From assembly GCF_000801315.1 (NCBI RefSeq), contig NZ_CP010054.1:124001-188000 (forward strand): a stretch of 64,000 nucleotides of DNA, in the 5' to 3' direction. Each line of letters begins with the position of its first letter. The stretch's first letter is position 1. Both the position numbers and the translations under genes were made by a program. The stretch is from Hymenobacter sp. DG25B (GTDB taxonomy: Bacteria; Bacteroidota; Bacteroidia; Cytophagales; Hymenobacteraceae). Positions 24,843 to 33,169 of this stretch are shown one piece after another. Below the pieces are notes generated by a model that was not told where the DNA came from, made no database searches, and saw only the letters and a program-made list of their open reading frames with translations.

Positions 24843-25775
24843 ATGGCCGGAAATTCTTCTTCCAGACTTGTCGTGTATGGGGCCATTGGGGCCAATATGG
24901 CCATTGCGCTTTCCAAATTTATAGCGGCCTTTTTCACCGGCTCCTCGGCCATGCTCTCGGAGGGTATTCACTCCCTGGTAGACAGCGGCAATGGCCTGCT
25001 GATTCTGTGGGGACTGAAGCGCAGCGAGGCCCCACCCGATGCCCGGCACCCCTTTGGGCATAGCAAGGAGCTGTACTTCTGGACGGTGATTGTGGCCGTG
25101 CTGGTGTTTTCGGTGGGTGGCGGCTTATCCCTGTACAAAGGCTGGGAGCACATCAAACAGCCTGCTCCCCTCTCCGACCCTACCTGGAACTATTGGGTAC
25201 TGGGCCTGGCTATGCTTTTTGAGGGAATAGCCTGCTTTATGGCGTTCCGCGAATTCCAGAAAACCCGCGGCAGTCAGGGATTCTGGAAAGCCCTGCGGGC
25301 CAGCCGCGACCCCGCCGTTTTTGCCATTCTGCTGGAAGACCTGGCTGCCCTGCTGGGTTTGGTTATCGCCCTGGCCGGTATCTTTTTCGGGCACCTGCTG
25401 AACAACGTGTATCTGGATGGTGCGGCCTCTATGGCCATTGGGGTGCTGCTCATCTTCATGGCCATTTTTATGCTGCGCGAAACCAAAGGGCTACTGGTGG
25501 GTGAAGGAGTAGATGCCCCCACCCTGGCCAGCCTGCGGGACCTTACCGCCGCCGACCCGGATGTAACCCTGCTGCGCAATCCGCTGTCTATGTACCTGGG
25601 CCCGCAGGATGCCATGCTGGCTCTGGATGTTCAGTTCCGGCAGGATATGACAGTGGCAGAGGTAGAGCAGAGCGTGCAGCGCCTGCAGGACGCCATCCGG
25701 GACCAACACCCCGAGTTTCAACGCATCTTTATTGAGGCTAAAACATTAGGGTCTGAACCCTATATTGCCCGCTAA
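24843..25775 (+). CDS. Cation diffusion facilitator (CDF) transporter, tandem copy 1
   Basis: About 310 residues with six membrane helices and a C-terminal cytosolic domain. The helix-2 metal motif is SEGIHSLVDSGN (HxxxD), and DARHPFGHSKELYFW is the usual loop. Helix 5 reads LLEDLAALLGL, with Glu-Asp instead of the HxxxD of classical zinc exporters, as in the SLC30A9-like branch. Substrate unknown (Zn, Mn or Fe). An in-frame GTG at 24822 is possible. The next gene is a paralog. Transcribed divergently from the APC permease. Confidence 0.88.
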   Translation: MAGNSSSRLVVYGAIGANMAIALSKFIAAFFTGSSAMLSEGIHSLVDSGNGLLILWGLKRSEAPPDARHPFGHSKELYFWTVIVAVLVFSVGGGLSLYKGWEHIKQPAPLSDPTWNYWVLGLAMLFEGIACFMAFREFQKTRGSQGFWKALRASRDPAVFAILLEDLAALLGLVIALAGIFFGHLLNNVYLDGAASMAIGVLLIFMAIFMLRETKGLLVGEGVDAPTLASLRDLTAADPDVTLLRNPLSMYLGPQDAMLALDVQFRQDMTVAEVEQSVQRLQDAIRDQHPEFQRIFIEAKTLGSEPYIAR

Positions 25776-25918
25776 GGAGCCGTTGATTGCAATAGGAGGC
25801 TGCCGTCTGCTGGTCTATTATTTTTTGTTTCATCCTGTAATTTTCTGCCCGCTGGCTGCCCTTCCCTCCTCTTGTTTTGGAGCGGCGCGCAGCCAGGCGT
25901 CATTACTTTTCCGCTTCC

Positions 25919-26860
25919 ATGGCCAACCCCAGTTCCTCAAAAACCGCCCTCTACGGTGGCTTAATTGCTAACATTGGCATTGCGCTCAGCAAATTTGTGG
26001 CCGCCTACTTCACCCGCAGCTCGGCTATGCTCTCGGAAGGTATTCACTCCCTGGTAGACAGCGGCAACGCCGTGCTGCTGCTCCATGGGGTAAACCAGAG
26101 TCAGAAACCGGCCGATGCCCGCCACCCTTTCGGGCGCTCCAAAGAGCTGTATTTCTGGGGCCTGATTGTGGCCGTACTGATTTTCGCCATTGGCGGCGGC
26201 ATGTCTTTCTACGAAGGCATCAAGCACATTGAGCACCCCGAGCCCCTCACCGACCCGCTCTGGAACTACATTGTGCTGGGCGTGGCTATTGGCTTTGAGG
26301 GCTGGGCCTACTGGCTGGCAGTGCGTGCCTTGAAAGAGGCTGCCAACGGCAGCACCGACGGGCTCTGGACAATGCTGCGCCAAAGCAAAGACCCGGCAGT
26401 GTTTGCCTCTGTAATGGAAAACCTGGCCGCCCTGCTGGGCCTGGTGTTTGCGCTGGCCGGCGTGTTTTTGGGGCATCAACTCAACAACCCCTATCTGGAC
26501 GGGGCCGCCTCCATTGCCATTGGCTTGCTGCTGATGCTGGTGGCCGTATTCCTGGTAAGCCGCACCAAAGGCCTGCTGGTGGGCGAGGGCGTGGATGCGG
26601 AAACCCTGCGGGGCATGCAGGTTATTGCCCGCAGCCAGCCCGATGTAGAGCACATTGCGCCTCCCCTCACCATGTACCTGGGCCCGCAGGATGTCATGAT
26701 GGCCTTGGATGTGGAGTTCCGGAACGACCTGACCGCCGAGGAAGTAGAAGAAGCCATTGACCAGCTACAGGATGCCATTAAGGGCCAGTACCCGTTTGTG
26801 AAGCGCATTTTTGTGGAGGCCAAAGCTGTATCGGCCCGGGGGCGGCGCATTCTGAAATAG
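25919..26860 (+). CDS. Cation diffusion facilitator (CDF) transporter, tandem copy 2
   Basis: 313 residues, alignable to the preceding gene throughout. Helix 2 is SEGIHSLVDSGN and the loop is HPFGRSKELYFW. At helix 5 it reads VMENLAALLGL: Asn replaces the Asp of copy 1, so the two may differ in metal or rate. The C-terminal domain repeats PPLTMYLGPQDVMMALDVEF. An earlier in-frame start (25877) precedes a hydrophilic, unlikely N-terminus. The gap of about 140 bases to copy 1 may hold a promoter. Confidence 0.88.
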   Translation: MANPSSSKTALYGGLIANIGIALSKFVAAYFTRSSAMLSEGIHSLVDSGNAVLLLHGVNQSQKPADARHPFGRSKELYFWGLIVAVLIFAIGGGMSFYEGIKHIEHPEPLTDPLWNYIVLGVAIGFEGWAYWLAVRALKEAANGSTDGLWTMLRQSKDPAVFASVMENLAALLGLVFALAGVFLGHQLNNPYLDGAASIAIGLLLMLVAVFLVSRTKGLLVGEGVDAETLRGMQVIARSQPDVEHIAPPLTMYLGPQDVMMALDVEFRNDLTAEEVEEAIDQLQDAIKGQYPFVKRIFVEAKAVSARGRRILK

Positions 26861-26954
26861 GAACGGGTTTAACCTTCCGGCTTCTTTCCCGGTACATAGT
26901 CTCTAATGCCCGCGCCTGACCGGCGCAGCATTTCTGTTCACCTAGAGTAAAGCT

Positions 26955-28163
26955 ATGACTGCATCTACGTTTGCTGGAAGCCCGTTTCAATCCTTCTGGA
27001 TGGGCGGCTACGAATGCACCGATCAACTCAACGCCTTCGGTCACCGCGTCGACTTCCTGACTACCACCGGGCACCTGCAGCTGATTAATGAGGATTACCA
27101 GCAGCTGGCCCCCTTCGGTATTCGCACGGTGCGGGAAGGCATCCGCTGGAGCCAGGTAGAAAAAACCCCGTATACCTACGACTGGAGCACGGTGCAGCAC
27201 CTGCTGGAAGCCGGCCGCCACCAGCATATTCAGCAGATCTGGGACTTGTGCCACTTTGGTTACCCCGACGACCTGACGCCCCTGCACCCCTTGTTTGCGC
27301 GGCGCTTTGCCCACCTGTGCCGGGCTTTTGTGGCCTTCTACCGCAGCCAGCGGCCCGAGGGCGAGTTGATTGTAACGCCTATTAACGAAGTGAGCTTTAT
27401 GTCCTGGCTGGGCGGCGATGCGCGCGGCACTTCCCCGTATTGCGTGGGCCAGGGTTGGGAAGTGAAATACGGGCTGATGCGCGCCTACATTGAAGGCGTG
27501 GCGGCCCTGCGGGAAGCCGACCCTTCCATCCGGATTCTGACCACCGAGCCGCTGGTAAACGTGGTGCCGCCCCTGAATGCCACCCGCCAGGACCTGCGCC
27601 GGGCCCGGGAAATACACGAGTCGCAGTACCAGGCCATGGATATGCTCACCGGCCGCATGTGCCCCGAGCTGGGCGGCCGGCCGGAATATCTGGACATCCT
27701 GGGTCTGAACTTCTACTACGATAACCAGTGGGACTCGCATACCAACCACCGGCTGGGCTGGGTAAATGAGCCCTACGATGCGCGCTGGCGCCCCCTTCAT
27801 TACCTGCTGGGGCAGGCCCACGCCCGCTACGGCCGGCCCCTGGTGCTCTCCGAAACCAGCCATCCCGGCCTTGACCGCCCCCACTGGATCCGGATGGTAG
27901 CCGAAGAATGCGCCGAAGCCCTCCGGCAGAGCATACCGTTGTGGGGCGTGTGCATCTACCCCATTCTGGACCGGCCCGACTGGGACTTTCCCGAGCGGGA
28001 ATGGCACCGGTCTGGTCTCTGGGACGCCGAGCTGTGCCCCGATGGTCCGCCCCGCCGCATTCTGCACGAGCCGTACGCCGCCGCCCTGCTGGAGTCGCAG
28101 CAAATTCTGGCACCGGAACTTCAACTGGCTGAAATATCACTTTCTGAGTTAACTATGGCCTAG
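26955..28163 (+). CDS. Family 1-like glycoside hydrolase (clan GH-A), copy 1
   Basis: 402 residues with no signal peptide. A TIM-barrel glycosidase pattern is seen: the acid/base is E145 in VTPINEVSF, and the nucleophile is probably E300 in PLVLSETSHPG. HLQQIWDLCHFGYPD-type strand ends (here HIQQIWDLCHFGYPDDL) are common in family 1-like proteins. Substrate unknown; cytosolic. A related gene is at 59626-60963. Proteins like this also occur fused to sugar-nucleotide reductases in other bacteria, so a role in sugar processing is possible. The PLD-like gene begins 26 bases downstream. Confidence 0.75.
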   Translation: MTASTFAGSPFQSFWMGGYECTDQLNAFGHRVDFLTTTGHLQLINEDYQQLAPFGIRTVREGIRWSQVEKTPYTYDWSTVQHLLEAGRHQHIQQIWDLCHFGYPDDLTPLHPLFARRFAHLCRAFVAFYRSQRPEGELIVTPINEVSFMSWLGGDARGTSPYCVGQGWEVKYGLMRAYIEGVAALREADPSIRILTTEPLVNVVPPLNATRQDLRRAREIHESQYQAMDMLTGRMCPELGGRPEYLDILGLNFYYDNQWDSHTNHRLGWVNEPYDARWRPLHYLLGQAHARYGRPLVLSETSHPGLDRPHWIRMVAEECAEALRQSIPLWGVCIYPILDRPDWDFPEREWHRSGLWDAELCPDGPPRRILHEPYAAALLESQQILAPELQLAEISLSELTMA

Positions 28164-28189
28164 GCCTTGGCCCCTCGTTTCCATTTCTT

Positions 28190-28903
28190 ATGTCCGTGCT
28201 CCCGTCTTCACCCGCTGATCTGCTCACGCTGTTTCACCGTTCCTTTGCCGACAACACTCTCTCAGCAGAAGAAGCCCGGCACCTGCGGGCCCAGCTGGCG
28301 GCCCACGGCCCGCACGGTCAGGCCCTGGAGGAGTTCCGGCACCAGCTATTTGCGGTAGTGCGGGAGCGGTTTAACACGTTGCCCGATAAAGCAGCTATTG
28401 AGTGGTTGGAAGCAGCCAATGCCTTACTGCTGCCCCCGGCGGAGGATGTCAGCCCACAGTCAGAAGTATACTTTAGCCCTGATGATGATTGCGTGGGCGC
28501 TATTCAGCGCTTTATCAAGGAAGCCGAGCAGCGCCTGGATGTGTGCGTGTTTACCGTTTCCGATGACCGGATAACCGATGAGCTGCTGGCGGCCCACCAG
28601 CGCGGCGTGCAGCTGCGCCTACTCACCGACAACGACAAGCTTTTCGACCGGGGCTCCGATGTGCGCCAGCTGCACGCGGCCGGCGTGGCCATTCACGTGG
28701 ACAATACCACCGACCACATGCACCACAAGTTTGCCGTAGCCGATGGCCGCGCCGTGCTGACCGGCAGCTATAACTGGACGCGCTCAGCCTCGCTTTACAA
28801 CCATGAAAACCTGCTGATTACGGAGGATAGCAACATTGTGCGGCGCTATCAGGCGGAGTTTGAACGACTATGGTCTTCCCTGGGTGCCTTTCAGGGCCAG
28901 TAG
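28190..28903 (+). CDS. Phospholipase D-like domain protein, single HKD
   Basis: 237 residues. The C-terminal half (about 95-237) is a PLD fold with one HKD motif, HHKFAVADGRAVLTGSYNWT, as in Nuc endonuclease and mitochondrial PLD, which work as dimers. The N-terminal 90 residues are helical and resemble no domain I know (FADNTLSAEEARHLRAQLAA). Probably a nuclease or phosphodiesterase in the cytoplasm. It starts 26 bases after the GH1-like gene and converges with an esterase gene 15 bases beyond. Confidence 0.83.
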   Translation: MSVLPSSPADLLTLFHRSFADNTLSAEEARHLRAQLAAHGPHGQALEEFRHQLFAVVRERFNTLPDKAAIEWLEAANALLLPPAEDVSPQSEVYFSPDDDCVGAIQRFIKEAEQRLDVCVFTVSDDRITDELLAAHQRGVQLRLLTDNDKLFDRGSDVRQLHAAGVAIHVDNTTDHMHHKFAVADGRAVLTGSYNWTRSASLYNHENLLITEDSNIVRRYQAEFERLWSSLGAFQGQ

Positions 28904-28918
28904 GGCTACCGGCTCGGC

Positions 28919-29791
28919 CTATAAGCCCACGAAAGGCCGCAGCTGCCGGTAAATAATATTGTGGTGCCAGAACAGCTGCAGCACCATGGGAATATGGTTT
29001 TTGCCCGGCTGCAGGGTATAGCCGGGCGCTTTCCCCAGCTCTTGCAGCCGCTGCCGGAAAGCCTCACTGCTGTGCAGGATAGAAGGATACGTATGGCCGC
29101 CCACAAACAGCAGAAAAGGCGGGCTGGCAGCCGTTACGTGGTGCATAGCGGATACCTGCCGCCACCCGGCGGGGTCATTTCCGAAAGACTTCAGGTACTG
29201 CCGGTCGCCGGGGTACTGCATCTTTTTCAGGTAGTCATACATATCCAGCCCGGCGGGGTCGTTCAGCACGGCGCCGCGCACCGGGTTTGTGGGGAAGCCC
29301 AGCTGCGTAAACAGTGTATTATCCGTAGCCAGCAAAGCGGCCAGTCCGCCGCCCGCGGAGTGCCCCATCAGGAAAATGCGGTTGGGGTCACCGTTGTATT
29401 CAGCAATGTGCGCTACCGTCCATTGCACGGCCCGGGCGCAGTCGGCGGCCATGGCGGGCACCTGCACCGCCGGCGAGAGGCGGTAATCAACAATAACAGC
29501 TACCATGCCCTGCCGGGCCAGCTCGCGGCCAATAAAGCCGTACTGGCTTTTGCTCCCGCTGTTCCAGTTGCCTCCATGAATAAAGACCACCACGGGGCGT
29601 TTGGCCGGGCCTTGTTTGCGGGGCGCATACACATCCAGCTGCTGATGGGCAGCATCAGAGTCAGCGGCCGAGGACGCTACGTAGGGAATATCCCGGGTGC
29701 GGAAGCTGGTGCAGGAATTGGCCAAAAGGCCCGTCAGCAGTAAAACCAGAACGGTACGAAGCGCCCGCAGGCGAGAATAAGAAACAAACAT
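28919..29791 (-). CDS. Alpha/beta hydrolase (carboxylesterase-like) lipoprotein
   Basis: About 290 residues from ATG 29791. The signal peptide (LRTVLVLLLTGLLANSC) ends in a lipobox cysteine, so the enzyme is membrane-anchored. HGGNW gives the oxyanion hole and GHSAGG the nucleophile Ser; HIPM near the end supplies the His. This is the BD-FAE/hormone-sensitive lipase-like esterase type, which deacetylates small substrates such as acetylated sugars or pesticides. Natural substrate unknown. A longer frame to 29860 adds an unlikely basic extension. Confidence 0.83.
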   Translation of the reverse strand: MFVSYSRLRALRTVLVLLLTGLLANSCTSFRTRDIPYVASSAADSDAAHQQLDVYAPRKQGPAKRPVVVFIHGGNWNSGSKSQYGFIGRELARQGMVAVIVDYRLSPAVQVPAMAADCARAVQWTVAHIAEYNGDPNRIFLMGHSAGGGLAALLATDNTLFTQLGFPTNPVRGAVLNDPAGLDMYDYLKKMQYPGDRQYLKSFGNDPAGWRQVSAMHHVTAASPPFLLFVGGHTYPSILHSSEAFRQRLQELGKAPGYTLQPGKNHIPMVLQLFWHHNIIYRQLRPFVGL

Positions 29792-30041
29792 AGAAGCGAG
29801 AAAAGCCCGGTGGAGGCGTGGCAATGGTACGGGTGATAAGCCTTTACGTAGGGCTTGCACCCTCCGGTTTGCTGATGCTGTTGGTTAGGCGGGGCAAATA
29901 GGCCGGTAGCTATTTCAGGAGCCGGACGGGCGAAAGCCGGCGCCAGGGAGTTGCCGCCGCCAATAAAGCCACGGCGGTCAACGTTGGGCAACGACCAGTG
30001 CCCGGCTAGCGTATGCCGGGCCAGTATCATGCCTTTTGCCT

Positions 30042-30788
30042 GTGAGAATTTCCCTGTTGCTACTCAGCACTTTCTGCGCTCTATTGCCTCTTTCTACTGC
30101 GTATGCCCAAAGCCCGGGGCATAGTAAGCGTCATTATAATGCTCAGGCCCGCCCCTACTACCGGGGCCCGGTGCGGTTTACGGCCGGCGGTGGCGCGGCT
30201 TTTTACAATGGTGATCTGGGCGGCCTGTCCCAGAATTTTATCGGGCCCGCCGGCAGCATCGGCGTGCTGTACATGTGGCACCCGGGCCTGCAGGTGGGGG
30301 CCGAATTCTCTGCTTTCCAGATTGGGGCGAAAGACCGGTTGGCTTCCCGCAACGAGTTCAATAACCTGGCCTTCCGGGGGCGCAATGCTTCGCTTATTGC
30401 CCAGGTGCGGCTGGGCCTGCTGCGCGACAACGGCGAGTTTGCCGATTCCCATGGCAGCCCGGCCGTGCTGAAACCGTATCTGCGGCTGGGGGTGGGTGGC
30501 CTGCTTTACAGTCCCGAATCCTACGAAGGCACCACCCGCCCGGATAATGGCACGACCTTCCTCAGCCCCGAGCGCAACGACTACCCGGCGGTGGCTTTTG
30601 TAGCACCGGTGGGGCTGGGCCTTACCGTGCGGGCATCCCGCCGCGTGAACGTTACTACGGAAGCTACATACTTTTTTACCTCTACGGATCAGCTGGATGA
30701 TGTGAGCACCATCCATAGCGGCAATGCCCAGCACAATGATGGCTACGGCCTGTTGGAGCTAAAGCTGGAGTATGCGCTACGCCCTTAG
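30042..30788 (+). CDS. Outer-membrane beta-barrel protein
   Basis: About 248 residues. Signal peptide ISLLLLSTFCALLPLSTAYA, cleavage after AQ. The mature part alternates hydrophobic and polar residues and has many Gly and aromatic residues (VRFTAGGGAAFYNGDLGG, LKPYLRLGVGGLLYSPESY, LLELKLEYALRP). The final strand ends in ALRP rather than an aromatic residue. It resembles the DUF6089-like small barrels of this phylum, without certainty. Start codon is not settled: GTG 30042 gives the best signal peptide; TTG 30036 is in frame, and the ATG at 30029 is out of frame. Confidence 0.75.
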   Translation: MRISLLLLSTFCALLPLSTAYAQSPGHSKRHYNAQARPYYRGPVRFTAGGGAAFYNGDLGGLSQNFIGPAGSIGVLYMWHPGLQVGAEFSAFQIGAKDRLASRNEFNNLAFRGRNASLIAQVRLGLLRDNGEFADSHGSPAVLKPYLRLGVGGLLYSPESYEGTTRPDNGTTFLSPERNDYPAVAFVAPVGLGLTVRASRRVNVTTEATYFFTSTDQLDDVSTIHSGNAQHNDGYGLLELKLEYALRP

Positions 30789-30817
30789 GCTATAGATTAT
30801 TCAGCTGGAGAAATATA

Positions 30818-30853
30818 AAAAAAGGCCCGTTGCAGTAGCAACGGGCCTTTTTT
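30818..30853. terminator. Bidirectional Rho-independent terminator
   Basis: AAAAAAGGCCCGTTGC (30818-30833) pairs perfectly with GCAACGGGCCTTTTTT around AGTA. It serves the barrel gene (plus) and the M4 peptidase gene (minus). Confidence 0.9.
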
Positions 30854-30874
30854 ACTTAGAAGTAACAGCCGAAA

Positions 30875-32875
30875 CTATTCTTTCACGAAGCGCTGGTGGA
30901 ACGTTTGCTCCCCGTTGCTGGCCGATACCATGTACAGGCCTTTGGCCAGGGTGCTGATGTCCAGAACACCATCTCCCTTGTAGCGGGCCGAGGTTACGGT
31001 AGCACCGCGCATATCAATTACGCGCACGTTGCTCAGGGTGCCAGCGCCGCGCAGCGACACCGTCAGCTCGTTGGTAGCCGGAACCGGGAACACATCAACA
31101 CCATTCGCTTTGTTTACCGTGAAGCCGGTGTTGATAGCAGTAGTGCCCGAAGGAGCAGCCACGTTGGCTACTGCGGCCGAGCCAACTCCTACGGCATACC
31201 AGGCATTGGTCACCGACTGCTCCTGCACGGAACCGGCACCATACAAATCCTGCGCGGCCTGAATAGTGGCGGTGCGGGCAGAAGCGTAGGTAGCGGAAGC
31301 CGTGAGGTACACGCTTTCAGCACGGAAGGCAATTTTGGCCGCCGCATCCATCCCCAGACCGGTTACGGAGAAGGACTGGCCCTTTTCGTTGGTGCCGGTT
31401 TTGCCATCGGCAATCAGATAGAACCAGTAGTTCAGCACGCCGGAGTTGGTGTGTACACCACCGTTATCAGAAGTGCCGGTATACCATTTCAAACCCTTGT
31501 AATAAGCGGGCTGACCCAGCGAGTTGGGGTCGCTCATGGAGCGCAAAGCCGCCTGCTGCTTGTCGATTTCCTCGCCAATGAGCCAGGTGGACTTCGCTTT
31601 TACGCCACCGGACGTAGCGCCCAGATTGGAAACGGCATAAGCCTCTACGCAGGCACCCCAGATATCGGAGAAACCTTCATTCATGGCGCCCGACTCATAG
31701 GAGTACGTCAGGTTAGCCGTATTCTCGCACACGGCGTGGCCAATCTCGTGGCCGCACACGTCCATGGCCGTCAGGGGGCGGAAGCGCGAGGCGCCGTCGC
31801 CGTAGGTCATGACCGAGCCGTTCCAGTACGCGTTTTCGTAGCTGCGGCTATAGTGCACGTAGCTCTTGATTTTGGCGCCTTTGTTGTCGTAGGAGTTGCG
31901 GCCGTGCACGTTCTTCCAGTAGTCGTAGGTAGCCTGGGCACCAAAGTGCGCGTCGCCGGCTACGTTATCGAACGTGGAGTTATTGTATTCAGCAGCCGTC
32001 CAGTTGTTGTCGGCATCAATGAAGTCGACGGCGCGCGCATATTGCGTGCCCTTCTTCATGTTGTAGGTTTCAATGCCGAGGCCGCGGGTCAGCTCGCGCA
32101 ACCGGTAGGAAGTAGCCGAAACCTGCTCATCGGCAAACGAGCGGGTGCCGCTGTAAGCCGTAGCAAAAGTAGCCGTAGCGCCGGCGTGCTTGATGATGTC
32201 GTTCTTGGAAATCACCTCACCCGATTGGGCATCCACATACAGGAATGCGCGGCTTACGGGGGCCTGGGCGTATACATCAAACTTGTAGGCCAGGGTAGCT
32301 TTGCCAGCGGCTCCTTTGCCCAGGGTGTTGCGCACAATCACCAGCTCGCCCTTAGGCTTGTAGCTGGCGGTGGCATCATTGCTGGACTTTTTGAGGAAGG
32401 CTTCTTCCTCGGCATCCTGCCACATAAACTTGCTGGCGCCTACAAAAGCCATGGCCCGGTTCAGGGCCTGCTCTTCGCTCAGGGAAGGAGTGGTCTTCAC
32501 TTTCTCCATGCCCCGCACCAGGCGGCCGTTAATCAGCTGCACATCGCCCTGACGGGCGTGCAGCAGGTAAGCGCCATTTTCAACCTTAATGCCCTTGTAA
32601 TACTGCTGGTAGCGCTCGTTCACCATGCCTAGGTCATCCTGGCCAGACTGGGTACGCACCAATGATTCTTCTTTGGAGAGAGCCAGCTGCTCGCGGAACA
32701 TCTGCTGGGCATCACTCATTTTATAAGACCGACCGGCCCGGAAACTGATCAGCTCGGGCTGACCATCTTCCGAAGTAATACGCTGCTTTACGCGCGAATA
32801 ATCCTGCGCCTGAGCCGAAAACGAAAGCAGGCCACCCAGCATGAGCAGGGTAGCTACCGAGTACTTTTTTTGCAT
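30875..32875 (-). CDS. M4 family metallopeptidase with T9SS sorting domain, tandem copy 1
   Basis: 666 residues. Signal peptide (VATLLMLGGLLSFSAQAQ); propeptide to about residue 235; thermolysin-like catalytic domain with zinc ligands H376, H380 (GHEIGHAVC) and E400 (GAMNEGFSD). The C-terminal 75 residues (DVFPVPATNELTVSL and GLYMVSASNGEQTFHQRFVK) are a type A T9SS sorting domain, so the enzyme is secreted and probably surface-attached. It digests external protein. Long stretches are identical in DNA to the next gene, indicating recent duplication or gene conversion. Confidence 0.92.
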   Translation of the reverse strand: MQKKYSVATLLMLGGLLSFSAQAQDYSRVKQRITSEDGQPELISFRAGRSYKMSDAQQMFREQLALSKEESLVRTQSGQDDLGMVNERYQQYYKGIKVENGAYLLHARQGDVQLINGRLVRGMEKVKTTPSLSEEQALNRAMAFVGASKFMWQDAEEEAFLKKSSNDATASYKPKGELVIVRNTLGKGAAGKATLAYKFDVYAQAPVSRAFLYVDAQSGEVISKNDIIKHAGATATFATAYSGTRSFADEQVSATSYRLRELTRGLGIETYNMKKGTQYARAVDFIDADNNWTAAEYNNSTFDNVAGDAHFGAQATYDYWKNVHGRNSYDNKGAKIKSYVHYSRSYENAYWNGSVMTYGDGASRFRPLTAMDVCGHEIGHAVCENTANLTYSYESGAMNEGFSDIWGACVEAYAVSNLGATSGGVKAKSTWLIGEEIDKQQAALRSMSDPNSLGQPAYYKGLKWYTGTSDNGGVHTNSGVLNYWFYLIADGKTGTNEKGQSFSVTGLGMDAAAKIAFRAESVYLTASATYASARTATIQAAQDLYGAGSVQEQSVTNAWYAVGVGSAAVANVAAPSGTTAINTGFTVNKANGVDVFPVPATNELTVSLRGAGTLSNVRVIDMRGATVTSARYKGDGVLDISTLAKGLYMVSASNGEQTFHQRFVKE

Positions 32876-33106
32876 ACAAATGGGGTTGGGGTGATGAAAA
32901 AAAGAGTCTGAGCGAAGTGCAGCATGCTAAAGAAAGGGATACTGCTACTTGGCACCATCAATTTAGAAATTGTTTTAATAGGTTCATTAAAATTCGATTA
33001 AAATCCATCGAAATTTTTATAGAAGCCTTCCTTTTATTTCAAATTCAACAAACAACTGCCTGTTTGCTGCCCAAAATGGCAAGCATACCGGAAGAGCGTG
33101 TGAAAT

Positions 33107-33137
33107 AAAAAAGGCCCGGCGCATGCGCCGGGCCTTT
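33107..33137 (-). terminator. Rho-independent terminator of the second M4 gene
   Basis: A fully palindromic AAAGGCCCGGCGC/GCGCCGGGCCTTT stem followed on the minus strand by TTTTTT. It lies in the 294-base AT-rich gap 32876-33169 together with the promoter region of M4 copy 1, where I see no other gene. Confidence 0.85.
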
Positions 33138-33169
33138 CTACTTAGTTGGCATTACTCTCCCGAGGGAGA

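Noticed and set aside
30896..32632. 578-codon plus-strand frame opposite the M4 peptidase
   Set aside because: Shadow; the matching frame exists opposite the M4 paralog only because the DNA is similar.
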